A stretch of DNA of 64,000 bases from Marinicella marina (GTDB taxonomy: Bacteria > Pseudomonadota > Gammaproteobacteria > Xanthomonadales > Marinicellaceae): contig NZ_JASJNC010000002.1 of NCBI RefSeq assembly GCF_030065545.1, positions 62,001 to 126,000 on the forward strand, read 5' to 3'. This document shows, in pieces, positions 35,025-43,700 of this stretch. The notes below the pieces were generated by a model that made no database searches, was not told the DNA's origin, and worked only from the letters and a program-made list of their open reading frames with translations. A program made the position numbers and the translations under genes. Every line of letters begins with the position of its first letter. Positions within the stretch are counted from its first letter, which is position 1.

Positions 35025-35807
35025 ATGAACAAAATAACCCAAACATTGACCCTATTGCTCTTTTTATTGTCGCTGTCACTGCCAACCATGGCCACGTTTT
35101 CGATTGTCGCTGTTGATCCTGAAACGGGTGAGTTGGGCAGTGCCGGTGCCACTTGTATTGGTGCGGAGGATGGTGCGATTGTGATCAGTGATATTGTGCT
35201 GAATACAGGGGTGATTCATACCCAGTCTTTTTATAGCCCCACCAACCAAAACAATGCCAGAGTGCGCATGGAACTGGGTGAAAGCCCACAACAAATCATG
35301 GATTGGCTGGTTTCGAATGACGTCAGTAACAACCCGCCCAGCAGACAGTACATTGCGGTGGATTTGAATGAAGGTAGCCCACGCAGTGCTGGGTTCACAG
35401 GTTCGGGAAATTTTGATGAAAAGATCCATGTAGCCGGTCCTGGGTACGCCATAGCGGGCAATATTCTTATTTCTGAAGCGGTGGTCACAGATATGGAAAC
35501 TGCTTTCACCACCAGTCAGGGCTCGTTGGCTGAACGACTGATGGCGGCGATGCAAGCGGCCAAACGGGTTGGCGCCGATTCTCGATGTTCAGAATTGGGT
35601 GTGAGCTCGGCATCGGCTTTTATCCGGGTGGCACGATCATGCGATACAAACAGTGATATAGGGCAGTTACCAATAGATTTAAACGTCTGGATCAGCAACA
35701 GCAATGATGTCTTTGAACCCATCGATGAGCTGCAGTCACAGTTCAACGCATTGCCTGAACCAGAACCCTGTATCACTGACGTGATTTTTGTAGATGGATT
35801 TGACTGA
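35025..35807 (+). CDS. Exported DUF1028 (Ntn-hydrolase-like) protein with IFxDGF tail
   Basis: A signal peptide (about residues 1-24, ending PTMA) precedes TFSIVAVDPETGELGSAGATC, the standard start of DUF1028, a family with an Ntn-hydrolase-like fold where the T/S following the cleavage could be the nucleophile. The core continues with GVIHTQSFYSP, GESPQQIMDWLV and RQYIAVDLN. The last residues CITDVIFVDGFD form a tail that recurs on the protein ending at 43523, where it may be a sorting signal. TATAAT lies at 34979-34984. Substrate unknown. Confidence 0.82.
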   Translation: MNKITQTLTLLLFLLSLSLPTMATFSIVAVDPETGELGSAGATCIGAEDGAIVISDIVLNTGVIHTQSFYSPTNQNNARVRMELGESPQQIMDWLVSNDVSNNPPSRQYIAVDLNEGSPRSAGFTGSGNFDEKIHVAGPGYAIAGNILISEAVVTDMETAFTTSQGSLAERLMAAMQAAKRVGADSRCSELGVSSASAFIRVARSCDTNSDIGQLPIDLNVWISNSNDVFEPIDELQSQFNALPEPEPCITDVIFVDGFD

Positions 35808-35974
35808 GCTCAAGCAAATTTAATCTTTTACAAGCGCCCAGGTAAAAGGATTCGGCCTGAATTCAGGTTCAGGCGTATTTGTGCATTAATGTCAATTAAT
35901 GCGATTACCTCACCTTCTTATCCTAATTACATATTATAATAATTAATAATGTCAGGTTTCGAATCAAATTTTAT

Positions 35975-36409
35975 GTGATGAAAGGAAATAATCAGCAAGA
36001 CTTGTTTGCCTTGGCTTACATCAGTAACTCAATATACAAGGACGAGGCAGATTTAAAGAAAGCCAATGATGATATTATTTATACATGTGACCTTAAAAAC
36101 AAGATAACTGGTGTCACCGGTTTGTTGTATTTCAGTCATGGCGTCTATTTACAATACCTAGAAGGCGAGGAAATCAATGTTCTCGAGACCTTCAAAAAGA
36201 TTTCAAAAGATCACAGGCACAGTGACATAACCCTCATCTATTCAGGCAGAACCAGCGCAAGAAAATTTGAAAAATGGGCTATGAGATTCGTCAGTAATCG
36301 GCATTACGTTGATAATTTATTCCAACAAATCACTCACTTCGGCTTTGCTAAAGGCCAATTGAATCCAAACAATAAACACTTGCTTGAGACTTTTCTGAAA
36401 ATGATATGA
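35975..36409 (+). CDS. Single-domain BLUF blue-light photoreceptor
   Basis: The 144-residue protein consists of a BLUF domain that binds FAD and changes a hydrogen-bond network on blue light. The key residues are Y15 in LAYISNS, N42 in LKNKITGVTGLLYF and Q60 in YLQYLEGEE; the N to Q spacing (18) matches AppA and PixD. DHRHSDITLIYSG follows, as expected. The C-terminal extension of about 50 residues has no recognised output domain, so it probably signals through a protein partner, as PixD does with PixE. No PixE-like gene is obvious beside it. Confidence 0.88.
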   Translation: MMKGNNQQDLFALAYISNSIYKDEADLKKANDDIIYTCDLKNKITGVTGLLYFSHGVYLQYLEGEEINVLETFKKISKDHRHSDITLIYSGRTSARKFEKWAMRFVSNRHYVDNLFQQITHFGFAKGQLNPNNKHLLETFLKMI

Positions 36410-36484
36410 TCACCCGCCGCAATAAAGCAACTTTGGGTGGCTGGTTTTTCAGTGATAAATAGCAGTTATGGGATGAAGTCTGAA

Positions 36485-36498
36485 CCCAATATTTTGGG
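36485..36498. terminator. Small hairpin between convergent genes
   Basis: CCCAA-TATT-TTGGG lies between the BLUF gene and the VOC gene, which converge on it. No long T run, so its role as a terminator is uncertain. Confidence 0.35.
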
Positions 36499-36520
36499 CT
36501 CAGATAACCCTTAGCAGTTA

Positions 36521-36913
36521 TTATTCGACCATACAAAACGCATTCAATTTGTTGCCATCCAAGTCCCTGAAATAACCGGCATAAAAACCTTTGTCAGCGT
36601 TTTCAGGGCGGAAGCCTGGTTTGCCCTCATCGGTGCCACCTAATTCAAGCGCCTTTTTGTGAAATGCATTTACTTGCTCGGGTGTTTTTAAAAAAACCGC
36701 CACCATGGTGCCGTTGCCGGCGGTCGCAGGTTCTTTGTTAAAAGGTTTTGTGATGGCCATACCAGCTTCTTCGATGGCCGGTGACCAAGCCACAAAATAG
36801 TTTTCCTCCTCCATCGAACGACCCACGCCGATGGACTTAAACAGCTCATCATAGTAAGCGGTGGCTTGAGGTAAATCGTTAGTTCCTAAAGTGACGTATC
36901 CAATCATTTTCAT
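36521..36913 (-). CDS. VOC-family (glyoxalase/dioxygenase-like) protein
   Basis: The 130-residue protein has the beta-alpha-beta-beta-beta pattern of the VOC superfamily. It starts KMIGYVTLGTNDLPQATAYYDELF and ends GYFRDLDGNKLNAFCMVE, with the usual C-terminal metal-ligand glutamate replaced in the DGNKLNAF segment. The ATG at 36913 has AGGAGC just upstream and is preferred over a longer frame to 36970. It is divergent from the WYL regulator, and the pair probably forms one detoxification or antibiotic-resistance unit. The substrate is unknown. Confidence 0.8.
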   Translation of the reverse strand: MKMIGYVTLGTNDLPQATAYYDELFKSIGVGRSMEEENYFVAWSPAIEEAGMAITKPFNKEPATAGNGTMVAVFLKTPEQVNAFHKKALELGGTDEGKPGFRPENADKGFYAGYFRDLDGNKLNAFCMVE

Positions 36914-36994
36914 TGCTCCTGTTGTTGTGTTGTTAAAAATGCCATTGTAAAAAAGGTCTACTGACAGCATGGTGTCAGCAGTGTTTTGCTAAGC

Positions 36995-37000
36995 TATAAT
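36995..37000 (+). promoter_or_regulatory. Candidate -10 (TATAAT) of the WYL-regulator gene
   Basis: TATAAT at 36995-37000 lies 28 bp before the ATG at 37028. The -35 element is weak. Confidence 0.35.
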
Positions 37001-37027
37001 TATTACCATTACACTTAAAAATGAATC

Positions 37028-37717
37028 ATGAGAAGAGCTGACAGACTGATGAAAATCACCCACTACCTGCGCCAACGACGACAGGCTGTTACCGCCAAAC
37101 AAGTGGCTGAGGCTTTTGATATTTGCCAACGCACGGTGTATCGAGACATCCAATGCCTGATGGACAGTGGTGTACCCATCCGTGGTGAGGCTGGTGTCGG
37201 TTACACCATTGATAAAAAGTATTACCTGCCACCGATAACTTTTGATGCCGATGAATTAGAAGCCATTGGCTTGGGTATCAATATGGTTCGGCAATGGACT
37301 GACGATCGGTTTGCTGAAAAAGCGGCCAGTGCCTTTGCAAAAATAGAGGCCGTGCTACCAACTGCACTGCAAGGTGAATTGAAACAAATCACCACTTATG
37401 CCGTACTCAACCAACCGATCCGAACTTGGAGCGTTAGCTTTTCAGAATTGCGTGAGCACATTCGCGCAAAGACCAAGCTCGAAATTGAATACGTTGATCA
37501 GCATAATCATGAAACCATTCGAGTGATTAATCCTTTGGCCTTGTTCTTTTTTAACCCAGTCTGGCTGTTGTTAGGTTGGTGTGAAAAACGCCAAGATTTC
37601 CGCAATTTCCGCCTGGATCGAATTCGTTCTACAGCAATCACAGAGCAAAAATTTGTTGATGAAGTAGGCAAGAATCTTTCGGCTTATTTGGTCTCGGTGG
37701 GTGTGTGCCATGAATGA
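37028..37717 (+). CDS. YafY-type HTH/WYL-domain transcriptional regulator
   Basis: An N-terminal winged helix (MRRADRLMKITHYLRQRRQAVTAKQVAEAF and ICQRTVYRDIQCLMDSGVPI) is followed by a linker and a WYL domain (VINPLALFFFNPVWLLLGWCEKRQDFRNFRLDRI). WYL domains bind nucleic acids or small ligands and control stress genes. Length (229) and order match the YafY group. The divergent VOC gene, 114 bp away, is the natural candidate target. Confidence 0.88.
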   Translation: MRRADRLMKITHYLRQRRQAVTAKQVAEAFDICQRTVYRDIQCLMDSGVPIRGEAGVGYTIDKKYYLPPITFDADELEAIGLGINMVRQWTDDRFAEKAASAFAKIEAVLPTALQGELKQITTYAVLNQPIRTWSVSFSELREHIRAKTKLEIEYVDQHNHETIRVINPLALFFFNPVWLLLGWCEKRQDFRNFRLDRIRSTAITEQKFVDEVGKNLSAYLVSVGVCHE

Positions 37718-37770
37718 TAGTTTGTTACCGAGTTTTTTAAATAACGGGCCAGTATTTGAAAGAGCAGTAA

Positions 37771-37795
37771 AAAAGGGGCAAAAAAGCCCCTTTAA
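37771..37795 (+). terminator. Terminator after the WYL regulator (possibly bidirectional)
   Basis: AAAAGGGGC and GCCCCTTT flank a short A loop; the T run is short on the plus strand. Confidence 0.6.
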
Positions 37796-37820
37796 GGTGT
37801 CCTGATTAAATCATTGATTT

Positions 37821-39434
37821 TCAATCATCTGATAAGGGACTGGCATTCAATACCCCCCAAACAAAATCTGATCGCGCGGTGTTTAATTGTGTCGTGCCGG
37901 GCTGGAAGAACACGGCTTTTTCTGGTGCGCCGTTGGTGACTTTACCGATGCCATCAAGTGACAGTTGTTGGATGCCACCGACGGTGTTGCCATTGGGCCC
38001 TTCCGCATTGGCACCGGCTTGGACGTGGCAGCTCATGCACGAGGCGGTGTTAACAAAGCCGCCTTCGGTTACCGAAGCGCCAAGAATCACCGGTGTGCCG
38101 TCATTGTTGTAGTAACTGGTCTGAGTGCCTTTGAGGCGGTAACTTTGCCAGGCTGCACTGGTCGTGGTTGGCATGGGGTTTTTCTTACTGACATGAGACA
38201 CTTTGCCTTGGCCGATGTCCATGCCTTTGAATAAGGCGGCCAACTGAGGTGTCATGTCAGCAGAAGGGTACTTTTCATTCCTGACAAATAAGTTATCTCC
38301 CAAATCTGAAGTCACTTGTTTCGGTGGGATGTAGTGGCTCATGAATTGTTTTTGGGTGCCATCAGCGGTGTTCAGTGCAACGGTGGTTTTGAAACCAAAG
38401 CTGTCATTACAGCCGATGTAGTCACAGCGACCGATGTTATTCACATGCTCGAAGGCATACCAGTGCCAGTTGGGCAGTGCTTTTGAGGCACCGGTAACCG
38501 CCACCAAATAATGGGTCCTGGTTTTTTTACTTTCAGGACTTTGAATTTCCATGGTGATGTAAGGGTGCTCAGCATGGTTCATCGGTGTGTCTGGGTTGTT
38601 ATCATGATCGCTGATGTAGCCCAATGCCAACATGACTTCTTCAGACACAAAATCCACTTTGAACATCACTGCTTCTTGTGGGTAACTGACACCTTGACCC
38701 ACGGGCCGATAGGGCGCTTGTTCACTGGCTTGGTATTGTTCTTGCTTATAAATATCCACCAAGCCGTTGGTGTGGTACAGGTTGTTTTCAACACTGTAAT
38801 TAAAGAACGGTTTGTTGTGGTAAACAATTTCAGCCTCGACGTCTCTGGCCACCCGCGAGACATCATCATCTAAGTGACTGGCTTCACTGGCCGAATGCGG
38901 CGAGAGTTGTTGTTTGTCATTGAACTCGGTTAATTTGATACCGCCAATTGATGCTGGGTAGAGTGGGCAATGTGCATCGCCGTTTTTAGCTGAGCCCCGG
39001 TATTTGGTGCCGCCTGTTTTGGCATCCAAGGCACAGCAATCGGTGGCATTTTTATCGGCACAAAAAGCTTTTGGCTTGGCCACCCAAATTTGTTGGTCAA
39101 TCGCCCAATTCTGCCAAAATTCTGCTTTTACAGCTTCTAAGAATTGTTTCCAAGCAAAGGCATCTGGACACGACATGGCTGGGCTGCTGACTTGACTGAA
39201 TATAAGTGCCTCATCTTTGACACTGATTCTGTTTTTGCAGTAATCAGCGTCACGCACATGACTCTTAAAATACATGGCTTGATCAATGCCGGTTGGTGAT
39301 TGATCTGCCATGGCCGTGTTGATAGTGGTGATGAGCAGCAGCATAAGGCAGGCTTGAATCGATGGAACACGCCTTCTGTCGCCGTATGTTTTGTGCTGTA
39401 GATGCTCTTTTAAATTAAAGATAAGTTGCTTCAT
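37821..39434 (-). CDS. Exported c-type cytochrome-like protein with one haem motif
   Basis: A 537-residue protein with a signal sequence (hydrophobic core at about residues 28-43, ending TAMADQ). One CxxCH haem-binding motif (CMSCH, cysteine 466) is near the C-terminus. Additional cysteines occur in KAFCADKNATDCCALD and HCPLYP. The start has GGGGGAAG, a very strong ribosome-binding site. It shares a general plan with the hexahaem protein at 56955-60029 (W-rich N-terminal block, then haem motif), so it may be a distant relative. A redox role in the periplasm is likely; the substrate is unknown. Confidence 0.72.
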   Translation of the reverse strand: MKQLIFNLKEHLQHKTYGDRRRVPSIQACLMLLLITTINTAMADQSPTGIDQAMYFKSHVRDADYCKNRISVKDEALIFSQVSSPAMSCPDAFAWKQFLEAVKAEFWQNWAIDQQIWVAKPKAFCADKNATDCCALDAKTGGTKYRGSAKNGDAHCPLYPASIGGIKLTEFNDKQQLSPHSASEASHLDDDVSRVARDVEAEIVYHNKPFFNYSVENNLYHTNGLVDIYKQEQYQASEQAPYRPVGQGVSYPQEAVMFKVDFVSEEVMLALGYISDHDNNPDTPMNHAEHPYITMEIQSPESKKTRTHYLVAVTGASKALPNWHWYAFEHVNNIGRCDYIGCNDSFGFKTTVALNTADGTQKQFMSHYIPPKQVTSDLGDNLFVRNEKYPSADMTPQLAALFKGMDIGQGKVSHVSKKNPMPTTTSAAWQSYRLKGTQTSYYNNDGTPVILGASVTEGGFVNTASCMSCHVQAGANAEGPNGNTVGGIQQLSLDGIGKVTNGAPEKAVFFQPGTTQLNTARSDFVWGVLNASPLSDD

Positions 39435-39815
39435 TTTCTTCCCCCTAGTAATGATTGGATTTAATAGTTTTTAACGCTTAAGACAGATAAAGATTTAACA
39501 AGTTTTGCCTATAGTGCGCATTTTAATTATACACATATGTTTAAATTTAACAGCAGGGAATTTCAGTTACGTAAAATATTTAATGAATTACAACTGAAAT
39601 AATTAATTGTATGAGCAGGAAAGCAACAGCTATTTTCAGTCATGCAAGGCGTTGATTTAACTGTCTCAAAGGGACATTTAAAAATCCATAAAAAATTGCA
39701 ATGATAAATCGGATGTAAATAAACCCAACAACGAATATAATGTTGATGGGGAGAAATGAACCATGCTAGTTCAATTCCATAACGAACACCAATACACAAA
39801 ACAGAGATGCTTACC
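39435..39815. other. Intergenic region before the fibre gene
   Basis: AT-rich. It holds the ribosome-binding site of the minus-strand cytochrome gene at the left, a TATAAT box at 39736-39741 and a GGGGAGA site with a short leader reading frame at 39763-39819. Nothing else is recognised. Confidence 0.6.
39736..39741 (+). promoter_or_regulatory. Candidate -10 (TATAAT) of the fibre operon
   Basis: TATAAT lies 22 bp before the short leader ATG and 75 bp before the fibre gene ATG. The -35 is not clear. Confidence 0.35.
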
Positions 39816-39819
39816 ATGA
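39763..39819 (+). CDS. 18-residue leader reading frame overlapping the fibre-gene start
   Basis: ATG at 39763 follows GGGGAG by 9 nt and encodes MLVQFHNEHQYTKQRCLP, stopping at TGA 39817-39819. That stop overlaps the fibre-gene ATG (39816) as ATGA. The fibre gene has only a poor ribosome-binding site itself, so translation coupling through this short frame is plausible. It could also be chance. Confidence 0.35.
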   Translation: MLVQFHNEHQYTKQRCLP

Positions 39820-41678
39820 AAAAACTATGTCAGATAGCTGTGATCCTATCATTCACTCCAATCACTTTCGCCCAAACTGCCAATGAAGTTCAAGGAACTC
39901 GCGCGGGACAAGACATAACCACTGGTGATTACAATGTGATCTACGGCGATGATGCCGGGGTAACTATTGATGCTGAGTCACAAAATGTAATCATGGGTTA
40001 TCGGGCTTGTGTTGGAGATTTAGATGATGGATCAGTTTCTGGCACACCAGATCCGGGTGATGGCAATGCTGCTCCAATAACAATAGCTGATTGTGACCCA
40101 ACTGACTCTGTCATCATAGGTTACCGTGCTAACCATGAAGGTACCGGTGGCACCGACAATGTGATTATCGGTGGTCGAGCAGGTGCCAACAGCGCAGCCA
40201 CAGATGCTACTTTTGTTGGTGCTGAGGCTGGTTTTAACAACACCACCGGTTCTGACAATGTTTTTATTGGAGAAGAGTCTGGCTTTGAAAACACCACAGG
40301 TTCTGACAATGTGTTTGTGGGTGAGGATGCAGGTTTTAACAACACCACGGCTTCGGATAACACTGGATTAGGTAATCAAGCACTGCGTTCAAACACAGCC
40401 GGACGATTTAATACAGCTGTTGGAAATGAAGCAGGTTATGATATCGGTGGCAGAACGGCGGATTTTAATGCGGCAAGAAACACTGCGGTAGGAAATGTGG
40501 CGGGTATTGACATTGGGGACGGAGTTGGAAACACTTGTTTGGGATCTAATTCCTGTGAAGCCACTGAATACGCTGATTTCAATACTTTTGTGGGCGCATT
40601 TTCTGGTTCTGACAACAACAGGACCAACACAACAGATAATAACAGGGCCCAACGCAACACTGGTTTGGGAACTTTGTCAGGTTACATCAATAGAGAAGGA
40701 TCAGATAATGTGTGGGTGGGTGCCTTTGCTGATTCTGGCAGGCGTTTACCTAGCTACAACCATGACACGGCTGTGGCTGATTTTCAAAATGGAATTGACT
40801 GGTTACCTGGAACTTCTTTAGGGGCTTCAGGGTCAGATAACACCATATTTCGAACCACCGTGCTGGGGGCTTTTGCTTCGGCAGGAGAAGATGATTCCAT
40901 TGCTATAGGATACAACTCACGCAGTGATAATACCAATTCGATTGCCATTGGCGTCAGTACCGAAGCGACATTCAGAAACTCAATCGCGTTGGGTAACGGC
41001 GCAACCACCAAGGCTGTTGATACCGTTGTGATTGGTAATGACACCACAGTGGCTCAAATGCCCAATCTGGATTCATTCACTAGTTTAGGCAGCGTGGATT
41101 ATCGCTATGCAGATGTGATCAGTAATCAGGTTTCAGTGGATGCACCGTTGGCTAACAACGCACGCATCAACATGTTCGCCAATAATGCGACCAACGCAGA
41201 TGACCAATGGTCAATCAATGCAGCCACCGGTGGCAGTTTTTCAATCACATCATTTGCAACAGGTGCTGATGTAGATTTGTTGAGTATCAATAACACTGGT
41301 GATGCTACGCTTGCCGGTGATTTGACATTAAATTCTGATGCACGGTTGAAGAAAAACGTGGAGCCCATCTCTGGCGCTTTGGGTTTGATTCAGCAAATTG
41401 ATGGTAAAACCTACCAATGGCGAGATGCCTCAAAAGGTAATGGCGCCAGCTATGGATTAATCGCTCAAGAGCTAGAAAAAGTGATTCCAGAATTAGTTAA
41501 GGTCAAAGATGATGGCATGAAGTCTGTCAACTACCAAGGCTTGATTCCAGTTATGGTTAATGCCATCAATGAGATGAATGAGGCCAATGAAAAACAAAAG
41601 CAGCATATTCTGAGCTTAGAAGAGAAACTTGAAAGACAAAGTGATTTGATCAATCAATTATTGGATCAAATGGACTGA
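39816..41678 (+). CDS. Exported beta-roll fibre protein with S74 intramolecular chaperone
   Basis: A signal peptide (MKKLCQIAVILSFTPITFAQ) precedes a long stretch of glycine/asparagine-rich short repeats: NNTTGSDNVFIGE, ENTTGSDNVFVGE, NNTTASDNTGLGN and later NSIAIGV, NSIALGN. These resemble trimeric YadA-type head or phage-tail beta-rolls. The C-terminus, from S510 (SDARLKKNVEPISG), is an S74 chaperone domain that trimerises and then cleaves itself before the serine, via a Ser-Lys dyad. It ends in a coiled coil (about 585-620). It is probably an external trimeric fibre. The next gene starts 3 bp after the stop, so the two are coexpressed. Confidence 0.8.
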   Translation: MKKLCQIAVILSFTPITFAQTANEVQGTRAGQDITTGDYNVIYGDDAGVTIDAESQNVIMGYRACVGDLDDGSVSGTPDPGDGNAAPITIADCDPTDSVIIGYRANHEGTGGTDNVIIGGRAGANSAATDATFVGAEAGFNNTTGSDNVFIGEESGFENTTGSDNVFVGEDAGFNNTTASDNTGLGNQALRSNTAGRFNTAVGNEAGYDIGGRTADFNAARNTAVGNVAGIDIGDGVGNTCLGSNSCEATEYADFNTFVGAFSGSDNNRTNTTDNNRAQRNTGLGTLSGYINREGSDNVWVGAFADSGRRLPSYNHDTAVADFQNGIDWLPGTSLGASGSDNTIFRTTVLGAFASAGEDDSIAIGYNSRSDNTNSIAIGVSTEATFRNSIALGNGATTKAVDTVVIGNDTTVAQMPNLDSFTSLGSVDYRYADVISNQVSVDAPLANNARINMFANNATNADDQWSINAATGGSFSITSFATGADVDLLSINNTGDATLAGDLTLNSDARLKKNVEPISGALGLIQQIDGKTYQWRDASKGNGASYGLIAQELEKVIPELVKVKDDGMKSVNYQGLIPVMVNAINEMNEANEKQKQHILSLEEKLERQSDLINQLLDQMD

Positions 41679-41681
41679 TCG

Positions 41682-43523
41682 ATGAATTCACAAAAAAACA
41701 AGCTGACTGATTTGGTTACATTGCTGCTGGTTTTATTGGTCACACAAATGGTTCAAGCAGGCACCTTAACAGTCAATGATGGCGCCACATTACGCGGTAC
41801 TGGAGTCATTGTGGGTGATTTGGCAGTCAATACTGGTGGCACAGTTGAGCCATTTACATCATGTTTATCGGTCTCAAATGCGAGCTTTTCTAGTGGTAGT
41901 GAACTCAAGACGACAATCTCAGGAAACAGCCCTTGCAGTACCTATTCTCAGTTGTTGGTCAATGGAACTGTTGATTTGAATGAAGCTTCATTGAACGCCA
42001 CCACCAACGGTTACAGCATGCAAGTTTTGGATGAGTATGTGTTTATCGATAATGATGGGGCAGATTCGATACTCAGTCCTTTTGATGCGATTGGAGAAAA
42101 TTCTACATATACCATTGATGGGGAATTACTCTACGCCAGCTACTTTGCTGGTGATGGTAATGATTTCAGTTTATTGTTTAAATTTATTTATCCAGTGGGT
42201 GGTAACGTCACCGGATTGGCTGCAGGTAACGAGGTATTTCTACAAATCAATGGCGGCGAAATCATCAATGTCAATGCCAATGGAGCCTACCAATTCCCAA
42301 CCGATTTGGACGATAACAGTAACTATGAAGTTTTGGTTATCAACCAGCCATCAACACCGAACCAAACTTGTACAGTCAACAACGGAACAGGAACCGTTAC
42401 CGGTGGTGCTGTCACCAATGTCGATGTGAATTGTGTGACCAATACGTATGCCGTAGGTGGCAACGTCATTGGTTTGGCAGCCGGCAATCAAGTCGTGATT
42501 CAAAACAACGGAACAGATGATTTGCTATTAAATGGCAATGGTGGCTTTGTTTTCCCCACAGCACTGGATGATGAATCAACATATAACATTCTGGTGACCG
42601 GAAACCCAACAACACCAAACCAAACCTGTGAAGTGATTAATGGTGGTGGTGTGATTAATGGTGTCAATGTAACAGATGTTGTTATCAGCTGTTCAACCAA
42701 TACTTATAGCATCGGTGGCACGGTCAGTGGTTTGGCGCCCGGTAATTCAGTGGTGTTACAAAACAACCTGACCGATGACTTATCTGTCAGCGCCAATGGT
42801 GCATTCCTGTTTTTGACTGCGTTAGAAGATGAAAGTGTTTATACAGTCACCGTGTTAAGCCAACCTGACACGCCGAATCAAACTTGTACTGTTACCAATG
42901 CATCAAGTACCTTGGCTGGCGCTGATGTCAATGATGTTTCAGTGTCATGTGAAGTCAATGAATATTTTGTGGGTGGCGGCTTAACAGGCTTAGTCACAGA
43001 AAATGGCAATACACTGATTCTGCAAAATAACTCCGGTGATGATTTGATTTTAAGTGACAACGGACCCTTTGTCTTCTCACAGCCGTTGGCTGATAAGACT
43101 GATTACGACGTGACAGTAGCTACTGCTCCAACCGAGCCAGATCAAAACTGTCAAATCAACCAAGGAGCTGGAACTGTAACAGGAGATGATGTCATCAATG
43201 TGAATGTCAATTGTGTGGTTGTTACCTATACGATTGGTGGTAGTTTGAATGGGCTTTTGCCTGGAGAGACCTTAACCATTGAAAACAACGGCAATGATGA
43301 ATTGATCTTGAGTGAGAACGGTGATTTCGTTTTTACTGATCAGGTTGATGATTTGGGCACATATGAAGTGACCATAATCGAAAAACCAACATCACCCATA
43401 CAGACCTGTACCATTGAAAATGCAACTGGAAATGTATCAGGTCAAGCTGTTGTTGATGTGATCATTGGTTGTGGCAGCGCTGATTTGATATTTAAGGATG
43501 GTTTTGAGCCATTGAATCAATAA
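41682..43523 (+). CDS. Secreted repeat protein with about five 78-residue modules and IFxDGF tail
   Basis: A signal peptide (MNSQKNKLTDLVTLLLVLLVT...QA) and an autotransporter-like beta segment (about 27-165) precede five tandem modules of about 78 residues. Each has GG.V.GLAAGN, VVIQNNGTDDL, F..ALDDESTYNILV, P.TPNQTCEV and V.C, with two cysteines about 35 residues apart that may pair. The protein ends CGSADLIFKDGFEPLNQ, echoing the tail of the DUF1028 protein. It starts 3 bp after the fibre gene stop. Modules of this kind may bind sugars or other cell-surface ligands; that is inference. Confidence 0.8.
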   Translation: MNSQKNKLTDLVTLLLVLLVTQMVQAGTLTVNDGATLRGTGVIVGDLAVNTGGTVEPFTSCLSVSNASFSSGSELKTTISGNSPCSTYSQLLVNGTVDLNEASLNATTNGYSMQVLDEYVFIDNDGADSILSPFDAIGENSTYTIDGELLYASYFAGDGNDFSLLFKFIYPVGGNVTGLAAGNEVFLQINGGEIINVNANGAYQFPTDLDDNSNYEVLVINQPSTPNQTCTVNNGTGTVTGGAVTNVDVNCVTNTYAVGGNVIGLAAGNQVVIQNNGTDDLLLNGNGGFVFPTALDDESTYNILVTGNPTTPNQTCEVINGGGVINGVNVTDVVISCSTNTYSIGGTVSGLAPGNSVVLQNNLTDDLSVSANGAFLFLTALEDESVYTVTVLSQPDTPNQTCTVTNASSTLAGADVNDVSVSCEVNEYFVGGGLTGLVTENGNTLILQNNSGDDLILSDNGPFVFSQPLADKTDYDVTVATAPTEPDQNCQINQGAGTVTGDDVINVNVNCVVVTYTIGGSLNGLLPGETLTIENNGNDELILSENGDFVFTDQVDDLGTYEVTIIEKPTSPIQTCTIENATGNVSGQAVVDVIIGCGSADLIFKDGFEPLNQ

Positions 43524-43572
43524 AGCCTTTACTGAAACTCAAAGTGTTCAGTTTTATGGCATGTCTATTCAA

Positions 43573-43605
43573 GAGGAGTTACCTTGACCGTGCAGGTAAC
43601 TTCTC
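43573..43605. terminator. Stem-loop after the repeat-protein gene
   Basis: GAGGAGTTACC (43573-43583) pairs with GGTAACTTCTC (43595-43605) across one G-T pair. There is no clear T run. It lies between the repeat-protein gene and a convergent MAPEG gene. Confidence 0.45.
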
Positions 43606-43700
43606 ATGCAACATAGCTTGATTAAAAGAATATTCAGCTTTTTCTAAACAGAGTAAGCTACTTCAGACACATGCCACGGAATACTGCTGAATAGTCTTTT

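Noticed and set aside
40171-40371. Plus-strand frame inside the fibre gene
   Set aside because: It is a shifted reading of the NNTTGSDNVF coding repeats.
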